Source of the DNA: Ovoidimarina sp963698645
GTDB taxonomy: Bacteria; Pseudomonadota; Alphaproteobacteria; Rhodobacterales; Rhodobacteraceae
DNA length: 64,000 bases
Direction of reading: 5' to 3'
Assembly: GCA_963698645.1 (NCBI GenBank)
Contig: CAVORP010000009.1
Location: 558,001-622,000 of the forward strand
Shown here: positions 19,733-29,232 of the stretch, piece after piece
Layout of the letters: each line of letters starts with the position of its first letter
Numbering within the stretch: position 1 is the first letter of the stretch
Notes under the pieces: generated by a model
Told to the model about the DNA's origin: nothing
The model's input: the letters and a program-made list of their open reading frames with translations, nothing else
Databases searched by the model: none
Translations under genes and position numbers: made by a program

Positions 19733-20295
19733 TGCGGCAGGGCAAGGCCCGGATCAAAGATCGCGGCCAGCGCCTTTCGGCATTCGTGAAGGACAGGCTC
19801 CTGCCCTGGCTTCACGATGCTGGTTTCGGGGAAACGCCGTTCTTCACGGGATCGGGCGGCTACTATCCCGGCAACGATACGTGGAATTACTACCTTGCAA
19901 GGCTCGAGACGCCGACCGCCGTCGCGCTTCTCGATGTCTACGCGTTCCGCAGATCGGCAAGCATCCAGTTTCACTATCATCGCATCGCGCTGAGAGAGCC
20001 TGTGCGAAACCTGAAAGACGTGCCCGGCCCCTCTCCCGACCATGACGGCGTCCTCCACTCTCGCCATCTCAGGAACCATATGCCGATCCACGGCACGATG
20101 CGGCGGCCGCTGGGTCTTTACTGGATCGTGCCCTACCGCCTCCGCGGCTTCCGCAACCTCGATCCACGCCTCGACAGCCTGTTTGAAAGGATCACAGCCG
20201 ACCTCGGCGATTTCAACCGCCTGCGGGATGACTGGTCCGCCACCAGAACGCCCGTCACGCTCGGCCCCGACGGTCGGTTGCTCGCGCCCGAATAA
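19732..20295 (+). CDS. hypothetical protein
   Basis: A 187-residue product from ATG 19732, whose A is the last base of the hydrolase TGA, so the two are coupled. It has no signal or membrane segment; notable parts are DRLLPWLHDAGFGETPFF, YYPGNDTWNYYLARL and YRLRGFRNLDPRLDSLFE. The mixed alpha/beta sequence and aromatic centre suggest a compact cytoplasmic domain. Family not recognised. Confidence 0.6.
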   Translation: MRQGKARIKDRGQRLSAFVKDRLLPWLHDAGFGETPFFTGSGGYYPGNDTWNYYLARLETPTAVALLDVYAFRRSASIQFHYHRIALREPVRNLKDVPGPSPDHDGVLHSRHLRNHMPIHGTMRRPLGLYWIVPYRLRGFRNLDPRLDSLFERITADLGDFNRLRDDWSATRTPVTLGPDGRLLAPE

Positions 20296-20401
20296 CCGCC
20301 CGAACCAATTCAACCCGGGCGGCGGGCGGCGTGGGCCATCATTTTGCCGGATTGGCCAATCATGGTGTTGGAGCCTCTTTCCGCCACCCGGACCTCGTGC
20401 C

Positions 20402-20764
20402 ATGCGTCCCGCCCTTCTTCTGACCCTCCTGCTCGCGGGCACCCCCGCCGCCGCGCAACCCTACAGCCAGAGCCTTGCCCAATGCGGCGCGCTCTACGCG
20501 CTGATGTCGGACTGGGTGGACCACCCCGAAAACTCCACCCGGCTGGCCCATGCCTCGGTCGTCTTCGCACAGGCCGCCACCCTGCGCGCCGGGGCAGAGG
20601 GCGTGGCTGATCCGGCGGTCGCCAGTCAGGCACAAGCAGCCGAAAAGCGGGCCGAATGGGTTCAGAACGGCAAACTCTGGATCTTTACCGAGGAGTTCCG
20701 CGACTGGACGCGCTATTGCCGCGCCTTCGCCCGGGACCGGGGCCTCGACATCGACCCGGACTGA
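20402..20764 (+). CDS. small secreted hypothetical protein
   Basis: A 120-residue product from ATG 20402 with a clear signal peptide (MRPALLLTLLLAGTPAAA, cleaved before QPYSQ). The mature part has cysteines in LAQCGALYAL and TRYCRAFARD and is mainly helical. It is probably periplasmic. Function unknown; longer in-frame extensions upstream lack coding character. Confidence 0.6.
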   Translation: MRPALLLTLLLAGTPAAAQPYSQSLAQCGALYALMSDWVDHPENSTRLAHASVVFAQAATLRAGAEGVADPAVASQAQAAEKRAEWVQNGKLWIFTEEFRDWTRYCRAFARDRGLDIDPD

Positions 20765-20858
20765 GCTGCAGGTCCATGCGCATGGAATACACATGATATG
20801 CGCATGGTTTCCGCATCGGCGCTTTCAGCAGCTTCGACTTGCCGCTAACCTTCCACCC

Positions 20859-21443
20859 ATGACCGAACGCCTGACCGCCCAGCTTGCCTTTCTAGACGAG
20901 GCCGACCGCCTGAAAACCATCCTGCGTGGCACGCCCATCCATGACGGCTCCCGGCGCGAGAATTCGGCAGAGCATTCCTGGCATATCATGCTCTACGCGC
21001 TGACGCTGGCCGAACATTCGACCCGGCCCGTAGATATCAACCGCGTCCTCAAAATGCTGTTATTGCACGATATCGTCGAGATCGACGCAGGCGACAACCC
21101 GATCCACGGCGACCACGACCCGGCCCAGATGGAGGCCGCCGAACAGGCCGCCGCCGACCGGCTCTTTGGCCTCCTGCCGCCCGATCAGGCCACCGAATAC
21201 CGGGCGCTATGGGACGAGTTCGAAGCCGCCGAGAGCGATGACGCTGTCTTCGCCAAATCGCTCGACCGGATTCAGCCCGTGATCGCCAACCTGCAATCGG
21301 GCGGTGGCACTTGGACCGAATATAATGTGACATATCAACAGCTTGAAACCCGTGTCGGCGTCAAGGCCCGGCGCGGCGCCCCCACCGTCTGGGCCCATCT
21401 CGAACACCGCATCCGCACCTGGTTCACCACCAACGCCTCGTAA
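20859..21443 (+). CDS. HD-domain phosphohydrolase (YfbR-like)
   Basis: A 194-residue product from ATG 20859 (MTERLTAQLAFLDEADRLK). HD-type metal ligands are visible: RRENSAEHSWH, LLHDIVEIDAGD and the later DRIQPVIANL. The order of motifs matches 5'-deoxynucleotidase or HD_3 proteins that remove phosphate from deoxynucleoside monophosphates. Substrate not proven. The 94 bases in front hold a doubled ATGCGCATGG motif. Confidence 0.75.
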   Translation: MTERLTAQLAFLDEADRLKTILRGTPIHDGSRRENSAEHSWHIMLYALTLAEHSTRPVDINRVLKMLLLHDIVEIDAGDNPIHGDHDPAQMEAAEQAAADRLFGLLPPDQATEYRALWDEFEAAESDDAVFAKSLDRIQPVIANLQSGGGTWTEYNVTYQQLETRVGVKARRGAPTVWAHLEHRIRTWFTTNAS

Positions 21444-21456
21444 CGCTGCGACAAAT

Positions 21457-21476
21457 CGGTATACATTCGTATACCG
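21457..21476. promoter_or_regulatory. perfect palindrome upstream of icd
   Basis: CGGTATACATTCGTATACCG has 8-bp perfect arms around ATTC and lies 67 bases before the icd start, 14 bases after the HD gene stop. It is AT-rich with no T-run, so an operator is more likely than a terminator. The regulator is unknown (a GntR, LacI or TetR type could bind such a site). Confidence 0.55.
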
Positions 21477-21542
21477 TTCTTTCCACGGCGACGCCGATCC
21501 GCTAAACCGCTCCCAATCGAGTCGCCCCGAAGGAACCCTCCC

Positions 21543-22755
21543 ATGTCCAAGATCAAGGTAGCCAACCCCGTCGTCGAACTCGACGGAGACGAAATGACCC
21601 GCATCATGTGGGATTTCATCAAGAAGAAGCTGATCCTGCCCTATCTGGATATCGACCTGCTCTACTACGACCTTGGAATGGAAGAGCGCGACCGCACCGA
21701 CGACCAGATCACCATAGATGCAGCCAACAAGATCAAGGAGATAGGCGTCGGCGTCAAATGCGCGACAATTACTCCCGACGAGGCGAGAGTCGAAGAGTTC
21801 GGGCTCAAGAAGATGTGGCGCTCGCCCAATGGAACGATCCGCAACATCCTTGGCGGCGTCATCTTCCGCCAGCCGATCATCTGCCGGAACGTCCCACGCC
21901 TTGTCCCCGGCTGGACCAAGCCGATCGTCGTCGGCCGCCACGCCTTTGGCGATCAGTACCGTGCCACCGACTTCAAATTTCCCGGACCCGGCAAGCTGAC
22001 CATCAAATTCGTGGGCGAGGATGGCACCGAGATCGAGCATGAGGTCTTCGATGCCCCCGATTCCGGCGTCGCCATGGCGATGTTCAATCTCGACAAGTCG
22101 ATCATCGATTTCGCGCGCGCGTCCCTGAACTATGGCCTTTCCCTGGGCTGGCCGGTCTATCTCTCGACCAAGAATACCATTCTTAAACAATATGATGGCC
22201 GCTTTCTTGAACTTTTCCAGCACATCTACGAGACCGAATTCGAAGATCAGTTCAAAGAGGCCGGAATCACCTATCAGCACCGCCTGATCGACGACATGGT
22301 GGCCTGCGCGATGAAGTGGAACGGGGGCTATGTCTGGGCCTGCAAGAACTATGACGGCGACGTTCAATCCGACACAATCGCACAGGGGTTCGGCTCCCTC
22401 GGCCTGATGACCAGCGTATTGATGACGCCCGACGGTAAAACGGTCGAGGCGGAAGCCGCCCATGGCACCGTCACCCGCCACTACCGCCAGCATCAGGCGG
22501 GGGAATCCACCTCCACGAACTCGATCGCCTCGATCTATGCCTGGACCGGCGGGCTCAAGCACCGCGCGAAACTCGACGCCAACGCCGAACTCGCGCGCTT
22601 TGCCGAAACGCTGGAGCGTGTCGTGGTGGATACCGTGGAATCGGGCTTCATGACCAAGGATCTGGCCCTTCTCGTGGGTCCCGAGCAGAAATGGATGACG
22701 ACGATCGGCTTTCTCGACAAGATCGACGAGAACCTCGAAACGGGCGCTGTCCTGA
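21543..22755 (+). CDS. icd: NADP-dependent isocitrate dehydrogenase, frameshift at the extreme 3' end
   Basis: TCA-cycle enzyme converting isocitrate to 2-oxoglutarate. The protein is of the dimeric eukaryote-like type (MSKIKVANPVVELDGDEMTR, SPNGTIRNILGGVIFR, NYDGDVQSDTIAQGFGS, EAAHGTVTRHYRQHQ). As written the frame runs on to 22820 and gives an abnormal tail. Removing one G from GGG at 22742-22744 gives NLETALS and the TGA at 22753, with 403 residues, close to the family length. Confidence 0.93.
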
Positions 22756-22830
22756 TCGCCGGCAGGTCAGGACGGCATCCGGTTTTCGCAAAGCTTGCCC
22801 CCTGCCCCCGTCGCGGATAATCCCGGCGTC

Positions 22831-23457
22831 ATGTCAGAGCCACAAGCCACCGAACCCCACAAACGCCTTCAGCACAGCCTTGGCGAAGACGCGATGGCCT
22901 TTGTCCTCGGCACCGCCATGTGCGCGCTGGGCATTCTGTTCCTGACCCATCTGGGACTGATCACCGGCCAGACCGCGGGGCTGGCGGTGCTTCTGTCCTA
23001 TGTCAACGACTGGCCCTTCGGCTGGGTCTTCTTCGCCGTCAACCTACCCTTCTACATCCTCGCCTGGACCCGGCTCGGACCACGCTTCACTGTGAAAAGC
23101 TTCATCGCGGTCGCCATGGTCTCGGCCATGTCCGAGGCTTTCCCGCGGCTGATCACTCTGGGCGATGTCTACGCTCCGCTTGGGGCAGCACTGGCCGGCG
23201 CGATGACCGGCCTCGGCCTGATCGTGCTCTTCCGCCACGGTGCCTCGCTTGGCGGTATCGGCGTGCTTGCGCTTTACCTGCAAGAGCGAACGGGGTTCCG
23301 CGCTGGCTGGACCCAGCTTCTGTTCGACACGGCACTCTTTGCTGCCGCCGCCCTCGTGCTCGACCCATGGCTCGTGGGCTGGTCGCTCCTGGGAGCGGTG
23401 GTGGTGAACCTGATCATCGCGGTCAACCACCGCAAGGATCGCTATATCGGCCGCTGA
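22831..23457 (+). CDS. YitT/DUF161-family membrane protein
   Basis: A 208-residue product from ATG 22831 (MSEPQATEPHKRLQHSLG). Five to six membrane helices follow (FVLGTAMCALGILFLTHLGL, GQTAGLAVLLSYVNDW, WVFFAVNLPFYILAW, WSLLGAVVVNLIIAVNH). The GLITGQTAGLAVLL and RHGASLGGIGVLALYLQ motifs are typical of the YitT family, whose transport role is unproven. Confidence 0.8.
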   Translation: MSEPQATEPHKRLQHSLGEDAMAFVLGTAMCALGILFLTHLGLITGQTAGLAVLLSYVNDWPFGWVFFAVNLPFYILAWTRLGPRFTVKSFIAVAMVSAMSEAFPRLITLGDVYAPLGAALAGAMTGLGLIVLFRHGASLGGIGVLALYLQERTGFRAGWTQLLFDTALFAAAALVLDPWLVGWSLLGAVVVNLIIAVNHRKDRYIGR

Positions 23458-23596
23458 CGAGCGTCCGGCATGGGCACCGCGCCGCCCATCCACGCCTCGT
23501 GTCGGCCCCTGTGCACGATATCGCCGGAAACAGGCTGGCCATTCCCGCCCAGCCGGGTTACGCCGCGCGCCAAGTCATCCCAGATAGGCCTGAACA

Positions 23597-25418
23597 ATGG
23601 ACCTGCGAAATATCGCGATCATCGCCCATGTCGACCACGGCAAGACCACCCTCGTGGACGAACTCCTCAAGCAATCGGGGGCCTTCCGCGAAGGTCAGGC
23701 CGTGGCCGAGCGCGCCATGGACTTCAAACGATCTCGAACGCGAACGCGGCATCACGATTCTGGCCAAGGCCACCTCGGTCGAATGGAAGAAGACGCGGAT
23801 CAACATCGTCGATACCCCCGGCCACGCCGATTTCGGCGGCGAGGTCGAGCGGATCCTGTCGATGGTCGACGGGGTCTGCCTTCTGGTGGACGCAGCCGAA
23901 GGCCCCATGCCGCAAACGAAATTCGTGACGTCCAAGGCGCTTGCCCTGGGCCTGCGCCCGATTGTCGTTCTGAACAAGGTCGACAAGCCGGATGCGGAAC
24001 CCGACCGCGCTCTCAACGAAGTGTTCGATCTCTTTGCCGCACTCGACGCCAATGACGACCAGCTGGACTTCCCGCATCTCTACGCTTCCGGACGCGCGGG
24101 CTGGGCCGATGAAGAGCTTGACGGGCCGCGCAAGGATCTGTCGGCGCTGTTCAACCTGATCGTCCGCCATGTGCCGCCGCCGCGCCAGCAAAAGCATGCG
24201 GAGGAGGATTTCTCGATGCTTGCCACGACCCTCGGCGCCGATCCCTTCATCGGGCGCATCCTGACCGGCCGGGTCGAAACCGGGCGGCTCAAGACCGGCC
24301 AGACGATCCAGGCCCTGTCGCGCATCGGCCAGAAGATCGAACAGTTCCGGGTGTCCAAGATCATGGCGTTCCGCGGCCTCGGCCAGCAGCCCATCGACGA
24401 AGCGGTGGCAGGGGATATCGTGACCATCGCGGGCATGTCGAAGGCAACCGTTTCGGACACGCTCTGCGCGCTGGCGGTCGATACGGCCCTGCCGGCGCAA
24501 CCGATCGACCCGCCGACGATCTCCGTCACCTTCGGGATCAACGACAGCCCGCTCGCGGGCCGCGACGGCAAGAAAGTCCAGTCCCGGGTGATCCGCGACC
24601 GCCTGATGAAAGAGGCCGAAACCAATGTCGCGATCAAGATCAGCGACACGCCCGGCGGCGAGGCCTTCGAAGTGGCGGGCCGCGGCGAACTTCAGATGGG
24701 CGTCCTGATCGAAAACATGCGCCGCGAGGGGTTCGAACTTTCGATCTCACGGCCACAGGTCCTGTTCCGCGATATCGAAGGCGAGCGGCACGAACCGATC
24801 GAGGAAGTCACGATCGACGTCGATGACGACTATTCCGGCGCGGTGATCGAAAAGATCACCGGCCCCCGGCGCGGAGAAATGACCGAGATGCGGCCTGCCG
24901 GCGTCGGCAAGACGCGGATCGTGGCGCTGGTCCCCTCGCGGGGCCTCATCGGATATCATGGCGAGTTCCTCACCGATACCCGGGGCACCGGCGTCCTGAA
25001 CCGCGTGTTCCACTCCTGGGCTCCGTTCAAGGGGCCGATCCCGGGCCGTCGCGCCGGTGTCCTGATCTCGATGGAAGACGGCGTGTCCGTCGCCTATGCC
25101 CTGTTCAATCTCGAGGACCGGGGAAAGCTTTTCATCGGTGCGCAGGAACAGGTCTACCAGGGAATGATCATCGGCGAACACAGCCGTGAGAACGACCTGG
25201 AAGTGAATCCGCTCAAGGGCAAGAAACTGACGAACGTGCGCGCATCCGGAACCGACGAGGCCGTGCGCCTGACAACGCCGGTGACGCTCTCGCTGGAACA
25301 GGCCATCGCCTATATCGACGATGATGAACGGGTCGAGGTCACGCCCAACGCGATCCGGCTGCGCAAGCGCTTCCTTGATCCCCACGAGCGCAAGCGACAA
25401 GCGCGCGCGGCGGACTAG
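23597..25418 (+). CDS. typA: translational GTPase TypA/BipA, one frameshift
   Basis: Ribosome-binding GTPase for stress and cold adaptation. G1 is IAHVDHGKTTLVDELL, G3 is DTPGHADFGGEVERI and G4 is LNKVDKPDA. The N-terminal 45 codons are in one frame and the rest in another; removing one T at about 23731 (GACTTCAAACG) gives RAMDSNDLERERGITI, the switch I region, and 606 residues. The C-terminal domain (RGLIGYHGEFLTDTRG, then NVRASGTDEAVRLTTP) is typical of TypA. Apart from the one indel it is clean. Confidence 0.95.
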
Positions 25419-25448
25419 GGCGGGAGCGAGGGGCCAGCCCCTCGCGCT

Positions 25449-25475
25449 CCCCGGGATATTTGAAAAGAGAAGAAA
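25449..25475 (+). repeat. dispersed intergenic element, copy 2 (inverted)
   Basis: CCGGGATATTTGAAAAGAGA and flanking bases are the reverse complement of the element at 25586-25615 and 42020-42050. It lies 30 bases after the typA stop. Together with copy 3 it forms an inverted pair across about 110 bases. Confidence 0.75.
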
Positions 25476-25548
25476 CCGATCGTTAAGGTTAACGTGCCAC
25501 CCTCTCCGGGCGGTACAGGCGGGGACGCCGATGACCGCAAGAGGAGAA

Positions 25549-25580
25549 GCGCCCTGTTTCCGCATGACGAAGCAGGGCGC
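25549..25580. terminator. hairpin between the two inverted repeat copies
   Basis: GCGCCCTG and CAGGGCGC form an 8-bp stem with a 16-base loop between convergent typA and the MOSC gene. The T-rich start of repeat copy 3 (CTTCTTCTCTTT) follows on the plus strand, so it could terminate typA transcription. Confidence 0.45.
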
Positions 25581-25585
25581 CGATC

Positions 25586-25615
25586 TTCTTCTCTTTCCAA
25601 ATATCCCCGCCGGAG
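25586..25615 (+). repeat. dispersed intergenic element, copy 3
   Basis: It contains CTTTCCAAATATCCCCGCC with a TTCTTCT lead and a GGAGG tail. It is identical over about 30 bases to copy 4 at 42020-42050. It lies just past the 3' end of the MOSC gene. Confidence 0.8.
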
Positions 25616-25640
25616 GCGGAAGGAATTTCGGGAGAGGCCC

Positions 25641-26093
25641 TCAGGCCGGAGCGACGCGATCGCCCCGGCGGATCGTCCCGGGCTCCACCACCGAGGCGCA
25701 CCAGCCGCCGTGGCCGCGCATCGCGTTGAACCCGCCCGGACCAAGCGCCTTTTCCATGCGCGAACAGGGCGCGCAGGGTCCCGTCAGTTCCAGAACGACC
25801 TCTCCCAGACGTAAACACCCCTTGCGCAGCGCCATCAGATTGATCCCGGAAATCACGAGGTTGCGCCGCAAGAGGTCCGGCGTCAGCACCGCATTGCCGC
25901 TGAGCGCCGCGATCACGGGCAAATGCTCTGCCTGGATCAACGTCACCGCCCGTTTCCCCGGGCGGCCATGATCGCCCTCGATCGCCTCCGCCCCCAGACG
26001 CGCCTGTTCGAGGGAGAGAAGCGGCTGGAGCCGGGCGGGTCTGACACCGATCCAGTCAAGCCTGCCGGCGGCCACCGCATGGGTGGCCATCAT
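25641..26093 (-). CDS. MOSC-domain protein
   Basis: About 150 residues from ATG 26093 (MMATHAVAAGRLDWIGVRPA). MOSC features are GNAVLTPDLLRRNLVISGIN and the conserved cysteine in LTGPCAPCSRME, followed by HGGWCASVVEPGTIRRGD. MOSC domains bind the molybdenum cofactor or its sulfurated forms; the substrate of this stand-alone type is unknown. Start uncertain by a few codons. Confidence 0.75.
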   Translation of the reverse strand: MMATHAVAAGRLDWIGVRPARLQPLLSLEQARLGAEAIEGDHGRPGKRAVTLIQAEHLPVIAALSGNAVLTPDLLRRNLVISGINLMALRKGCLRLGEVVLELTGPCAPCSRMEKALGPGGFNAMRGHGGWCASVVEPGTIRRGDRVAPA

Positions 26094-26107
26094 CCGTGCA
26101 AGCTCGG

Positions 26108-26395
26108 TCAGTCGACTTCCTCGACGACCATCAGATCGCGTTCGGCCGCGCCCTTGGCATGGCTCAACGCCTCCTGATATCCGGGCGAATTGTAGCACTC
26201 GACCGCTGCCTCAAGCGAGGGGAAGCGCGCCACGACATTGCGCGGCCTGTCTGCGCCTTCAAGCTGAACATATCGCCCGCCGCGCGCCAGGAACACGCCG
26301 CCATGGGCCTCGATCGCCACCGTCGCAAGCGCCGCATAGCGACCATAGGCTTCGGCATCGGTGACTTTCACATGGGCGATCCACAAAGCGCTCAT
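26108..26395 (-). CDS. DUF1330-family protein
   Basis: A 95-residue protein from ATG 26395, overlapping the alaS stop (26392) by four bases. It has the dimeric alpha/beta barrel pattern of DUF1330: WIAHVKVTDAEAYGRYAALA, FLARGGRYVQLEG and VARFPSLEAAVECYNSPGYQ. Function unknown; the overlap suggests co-transcription with alaS. Confidence 0.85.
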   Translation of the reverse strand: MSALWIAHVKVTDAEAYGRYAALATVAIEAHGGVFLARGGRYVQLEGADRPRNVVARFPSLEAAVECYNSPGYQEALSHAKGAAERDLMVVEEVD

Positions 26396-29067
26396 GTCGT
26401 ATCTCCCAAAATCTTCTCTGCTGCCGCGATGGCCGCATCCGCATTGGCCACGTCCTTGCCGCCGCCCTGGGCCATGTCCGCACGACCCCCGCCGCCCTTG
26501 CCGCCCAGTTGCGTCACCGCCACACGGACAAGATCGATGGCCGAGACCCGGTCCGTCAGATCCTCGGTCACCCCGGCCGCAACGGCCGCCTTGCCATCGG
26601 CATCGGCGATCAGCAGCACCACCCCCGATCCGATCTGCGCCTTATGCGCGTCGATCAGGGCGGGAAGGTCGCGCCCGGAAACGCCCGAGAGGACCTGCGC
26701 AACGAAGGCGATGCCGTTCACGTCCAATGCGGCCGCACCACCCTCGCCTGCGCCCCCGCCCATCGCCAGTTTCCGGCGCAGATCCGCCAGTTCCGATTGC
26801 AGCGCCTTGCGCTCGTCCAGAAGCGCCCGCACGCGCTCGGGCACCTCGGCGGTCTGGGCCTTGAGCGCAAGCGCCACCTCGGACAGACGCCGATCCTGCC
26901 CGGCGAGATAGGCAAAGGCCTCCTGGCCTGTCAGCGCCTCGATCCGCCGAACTCCGGCCGAAGATGCACTGTCGCCAAGGGCCACGAACAGGCCGATATC
27001 GCCGGTTCGGCGCACATGGGTACCGCCGCAAAGCTCGATCGAATAGGTACCGCCATCGATCCCCTTTCCGGTGTCGGCCATCCCCATGGACACGACCCGC
27101 ACCTCGTCGCCGTATTTCTCGCCGAACAGGGCCTGCGCGCCGATCGCGCGGGCTTCGTCCGGTGTCATGATCCGCGTTTCCACAGGAGAGTTCTGGCGAA
27201 TATACGCGTTCACCTCGGTCTCGATGCGGGCCAACTCGGCGGGCTCAAGCGCTTTCGAATGACTGAAATCGAACCGCAGCCGGTCGGGCGCGTTAAGCGA
27301 GCCGCGCTGCGCCACGTGATCACCGAGGGCCTGGCGCAGCGCCTCGTGCAGCAGGTGCGTCGCAGAATGGTTTGCCCGGATGCTCGCCCTCCGCCCGTGA
27401 TCGACGGTCAGGTGCACGAAATCGCCCACCGAAATGGTGCCCTCCTCCAGCCGCGTCTCGTGGCCGAACACGGCGCCGCCGGCGAACCGCTTGGTATCCG
27501 TGACCGTGCCACAGGTATCGCGGTCGTCGAGCCGCACCATGAAACCTGTATCGCCCACCTGGCCACCGGATTCGCCGTAGAACGGGGTCTGGTTCAGGAC
27601 GATCCACGCCGTTCCCGGGCCCGTAAGCCGATCCACCCGACCGCCATCCTGGATGATCGCCGTGACCTGTGCCTCGGCGGTTTCGGTGTCATAGCCCAAG
27701 AATTCCGTGGCACCCGAGGTCTCGGCGATGTCGAACCACTGGCTTGCATCGGCGGCCTCGCCCGATCCGGCCCAGGCTGCGCGTGCCTTGGCCTTCTGCG
27801 CCGCCATGGCGGCCTCGAACCCGTCCACGTCCACCGCGCGGCCCTTTTCGCGCAGGGCATCCTGCGTCAGATCCAGCGGAAAACCGAATGTGTCGTAAAG
27901 CTTGAACGCCTGTTCACCCGGAAGGTCGGCACCCTCGGGCAACTGATCCAGCGCATCGTCCAGAAGGTGCAACCCGCGCTCCAACGTCTGGCGGAACCGG
28001 GTTTCCTCAAGCCGCAATGTCTCCTGAATAAGCGATTGCGCCCGGCCAAGTTCCGGATAGGCCTGCCCCATTTCGCTCACCAGCGTCGGGACCAGCCGGT
28101 GCATGACCGGGTCCTTCGCCCCCAGAAGATGCGCGTGCCGCATGGCCCGGCGCATGATCCGGCGCAGCACATATCCCCGGCCTTCATTGGACGGCATCAC
28201 ACCGTCTGCGATCAGGAACGAGGTCGAACGCAGGTGATCGGCGATCACGCGGTGATGCACGTTCCCGGGCCCGTCCGGATCGGCACTGGTCGCATGGGCA
28301 GAGGCCTCGATCAGCGCGCGCAGCAGATCGGTGTCGTAATTGTCATGCTTGCCCTGCAAGAGCGCGCCGATCCGCTCCAGCCCCATGCCGGTATCGATCG
28401 ACTGCATCTCCAGCGCCCGCATCGAGCCGTCTTCGAACTGCTCGTTCTGCATGAAGACAATGTTCCAGATCTCGATGAACCGGTCGCCATCCTCGTCCGG
28501 GCTGCCCGGGGGGCCGCCGGGGATGTGCTCGCCGTGGTCATAGAAGATCTCGGTGCAGGGGCCGCAGGGGCCGGTCGGCCCCATCTGCCAGAAATTGTCC
28601 GAGGTGGCGATCCGGATGATCCGGTCCTCCGGCACACCGATCTTCTTCCAAAGCGCGAAGGCCTCGTCATCGGTATGATAGACTGTGGTCAGAAGCCGCG
28701 ACTTGTCGATCCCGAAATCCTGCGTCAGCAGGTTCCATGCAAAAGGGATCGCCTCGTCCTTGAAATAGTCCCCGAACGAGAAATTTCCCAACATTTCAAA
28801 GAAGGTATGGTGCCGTGCGGTATAGCCCACATTGTCCAGATCGTTGTGCTTTCCGCCGGCACGCACGCATTTCTGGCTGGTGGTGGCACGGACATAGTCG
28901 CGATGTTCGACCCCGGTGAACAGGTTCTTGAACTGAACCATGCCCGAATTGACGAACATCAATGTCGGGTCGTTCCGGGGAACGAGGGGCGAACTGTCGA
29001 CAACTTCGTGGCCATGGCGCGCGAAGTAGTCGAGGAACGTGGAACGGATGTCATTCAGGCTTGTCAT
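26392..29067 (-). CDS. alaS: alanyl-tRNA synthetase
   Basis: An 891-residue product, intact over 2.7 kb. Catalytic core (SSPLVPRNDPTLMFVNSGMV, GGKHNDLDNVGYTARHHTFF, GPCGPCTEIFYDHG), editing domain (NHSATHLLHEALRQALGDH, with the second metal site in SIELCGGTHVRRTGD) and C-terminal oligomer/DHHA1 domain (GGKGGGGRADMAQGGG). It charges tRNA-Ala and clears misacylated Ser/Gly. Gene order alaS-recA-cckA is conserved in the family. Confidence 0.98.
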   Translation of the reverse strand: MTSLNDIRSTFLDYFARHGHEVVDSSPLVPRNDPTLMFVNSGMVQFKNLFTGVEHRDYVRATTSQKCVRAGGKHNDLDNVGYTARHHTFFEMLGNFSFGDYFKDEAIPFAWNLLTQDFGIDKSRLLTTVYHTDDEAFALWKKIGVPEDRIIRIATSDNFWQMGPTGPCGPCTEIFYDHGEHIPGGPPGSPDEDGDRFIEIWNIVFMQNEQFEDGSMRALEMQSIDTGMGLERIGALLQGKHDNYDTDLLRALIEASAHATSADPDGPGNVHHRVIADHLRSTSFLIADGVMPSNEGRGYVLRRIMRRAMRHAHLLGAKDPVMHRLVPTLVSEMGQAYPELGRAQSLIQETLRLEETRFRQTLERGLHLLDDALDQLPEGADLPGEQAFKLYDTFGFPLDLTQDALREKGRAVDVDGFEAAMAAQKAKARAAWAGSGEAADASQWFDIAETSGATEFLGYDTETAEAQVTAIIQDGGRVDRLTGPGTAWIVLNQTPFYGESGGQVGDTGFMVRLDDRDTCGTVTDTKRFAGGAVFGHETRLEEGTISVGDFVHLTVDHGRRASIRANHSATHLLHEALRQALGDHVAQRGSLNAPDRLRFDFSHSKALEPAELARIETEVNAYIRQNSPVETRIMTPDEARAIGAQALFGEKYGDEVRVVSMGMADTGKGIDGGTYSIELCGGTHVRRTGDIGLFVALGDSASSAGVRRIEALTGQEAFAYLAGQDRRLSEVALALKAQTAEVPERVRALLDERKALQSELADLRRKLAMGGGAGEGGAAALDVNGIAFVAQVLSGVSGRDLPALIDAHKAQIGSGVVLLIADADGKAAVAAGVTEDLTDRVSAIDLVRVAVTQLGGKGGGGRADMAQGGGKDVANADAAIAAAEKILGDTT

Positions 29068-29179
29068 GGAATCACGAACGGCTGTTGGCGTCCGGTCCTT
29101 CTATGGCTGGGCGAAGGGAATTTCCATAAGATACGTCAAGAAACCGGAATGGAACCGGATCGCGCGTTCCGGAAAGGAA

Positions 29180-29208
29180 AAAGGGCCGCCCGATCACGGC
29201 GGCCCTTT
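29180..29208 (-). terminator. Rho-independent terminator of recA
   Basis: AAAGGGCCGCC and GGCGGCCCTTT form an 11-bp stem with a 7-base loop, 25 bases past the recA stop. On the minus strand the stem is followed by TTCC after a CTTT run, so it ends recA before alaS. Confidence 0.8.
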
Positions 29209-29232
29209 CCCGATCCTGCGATCCGGGTCCGT

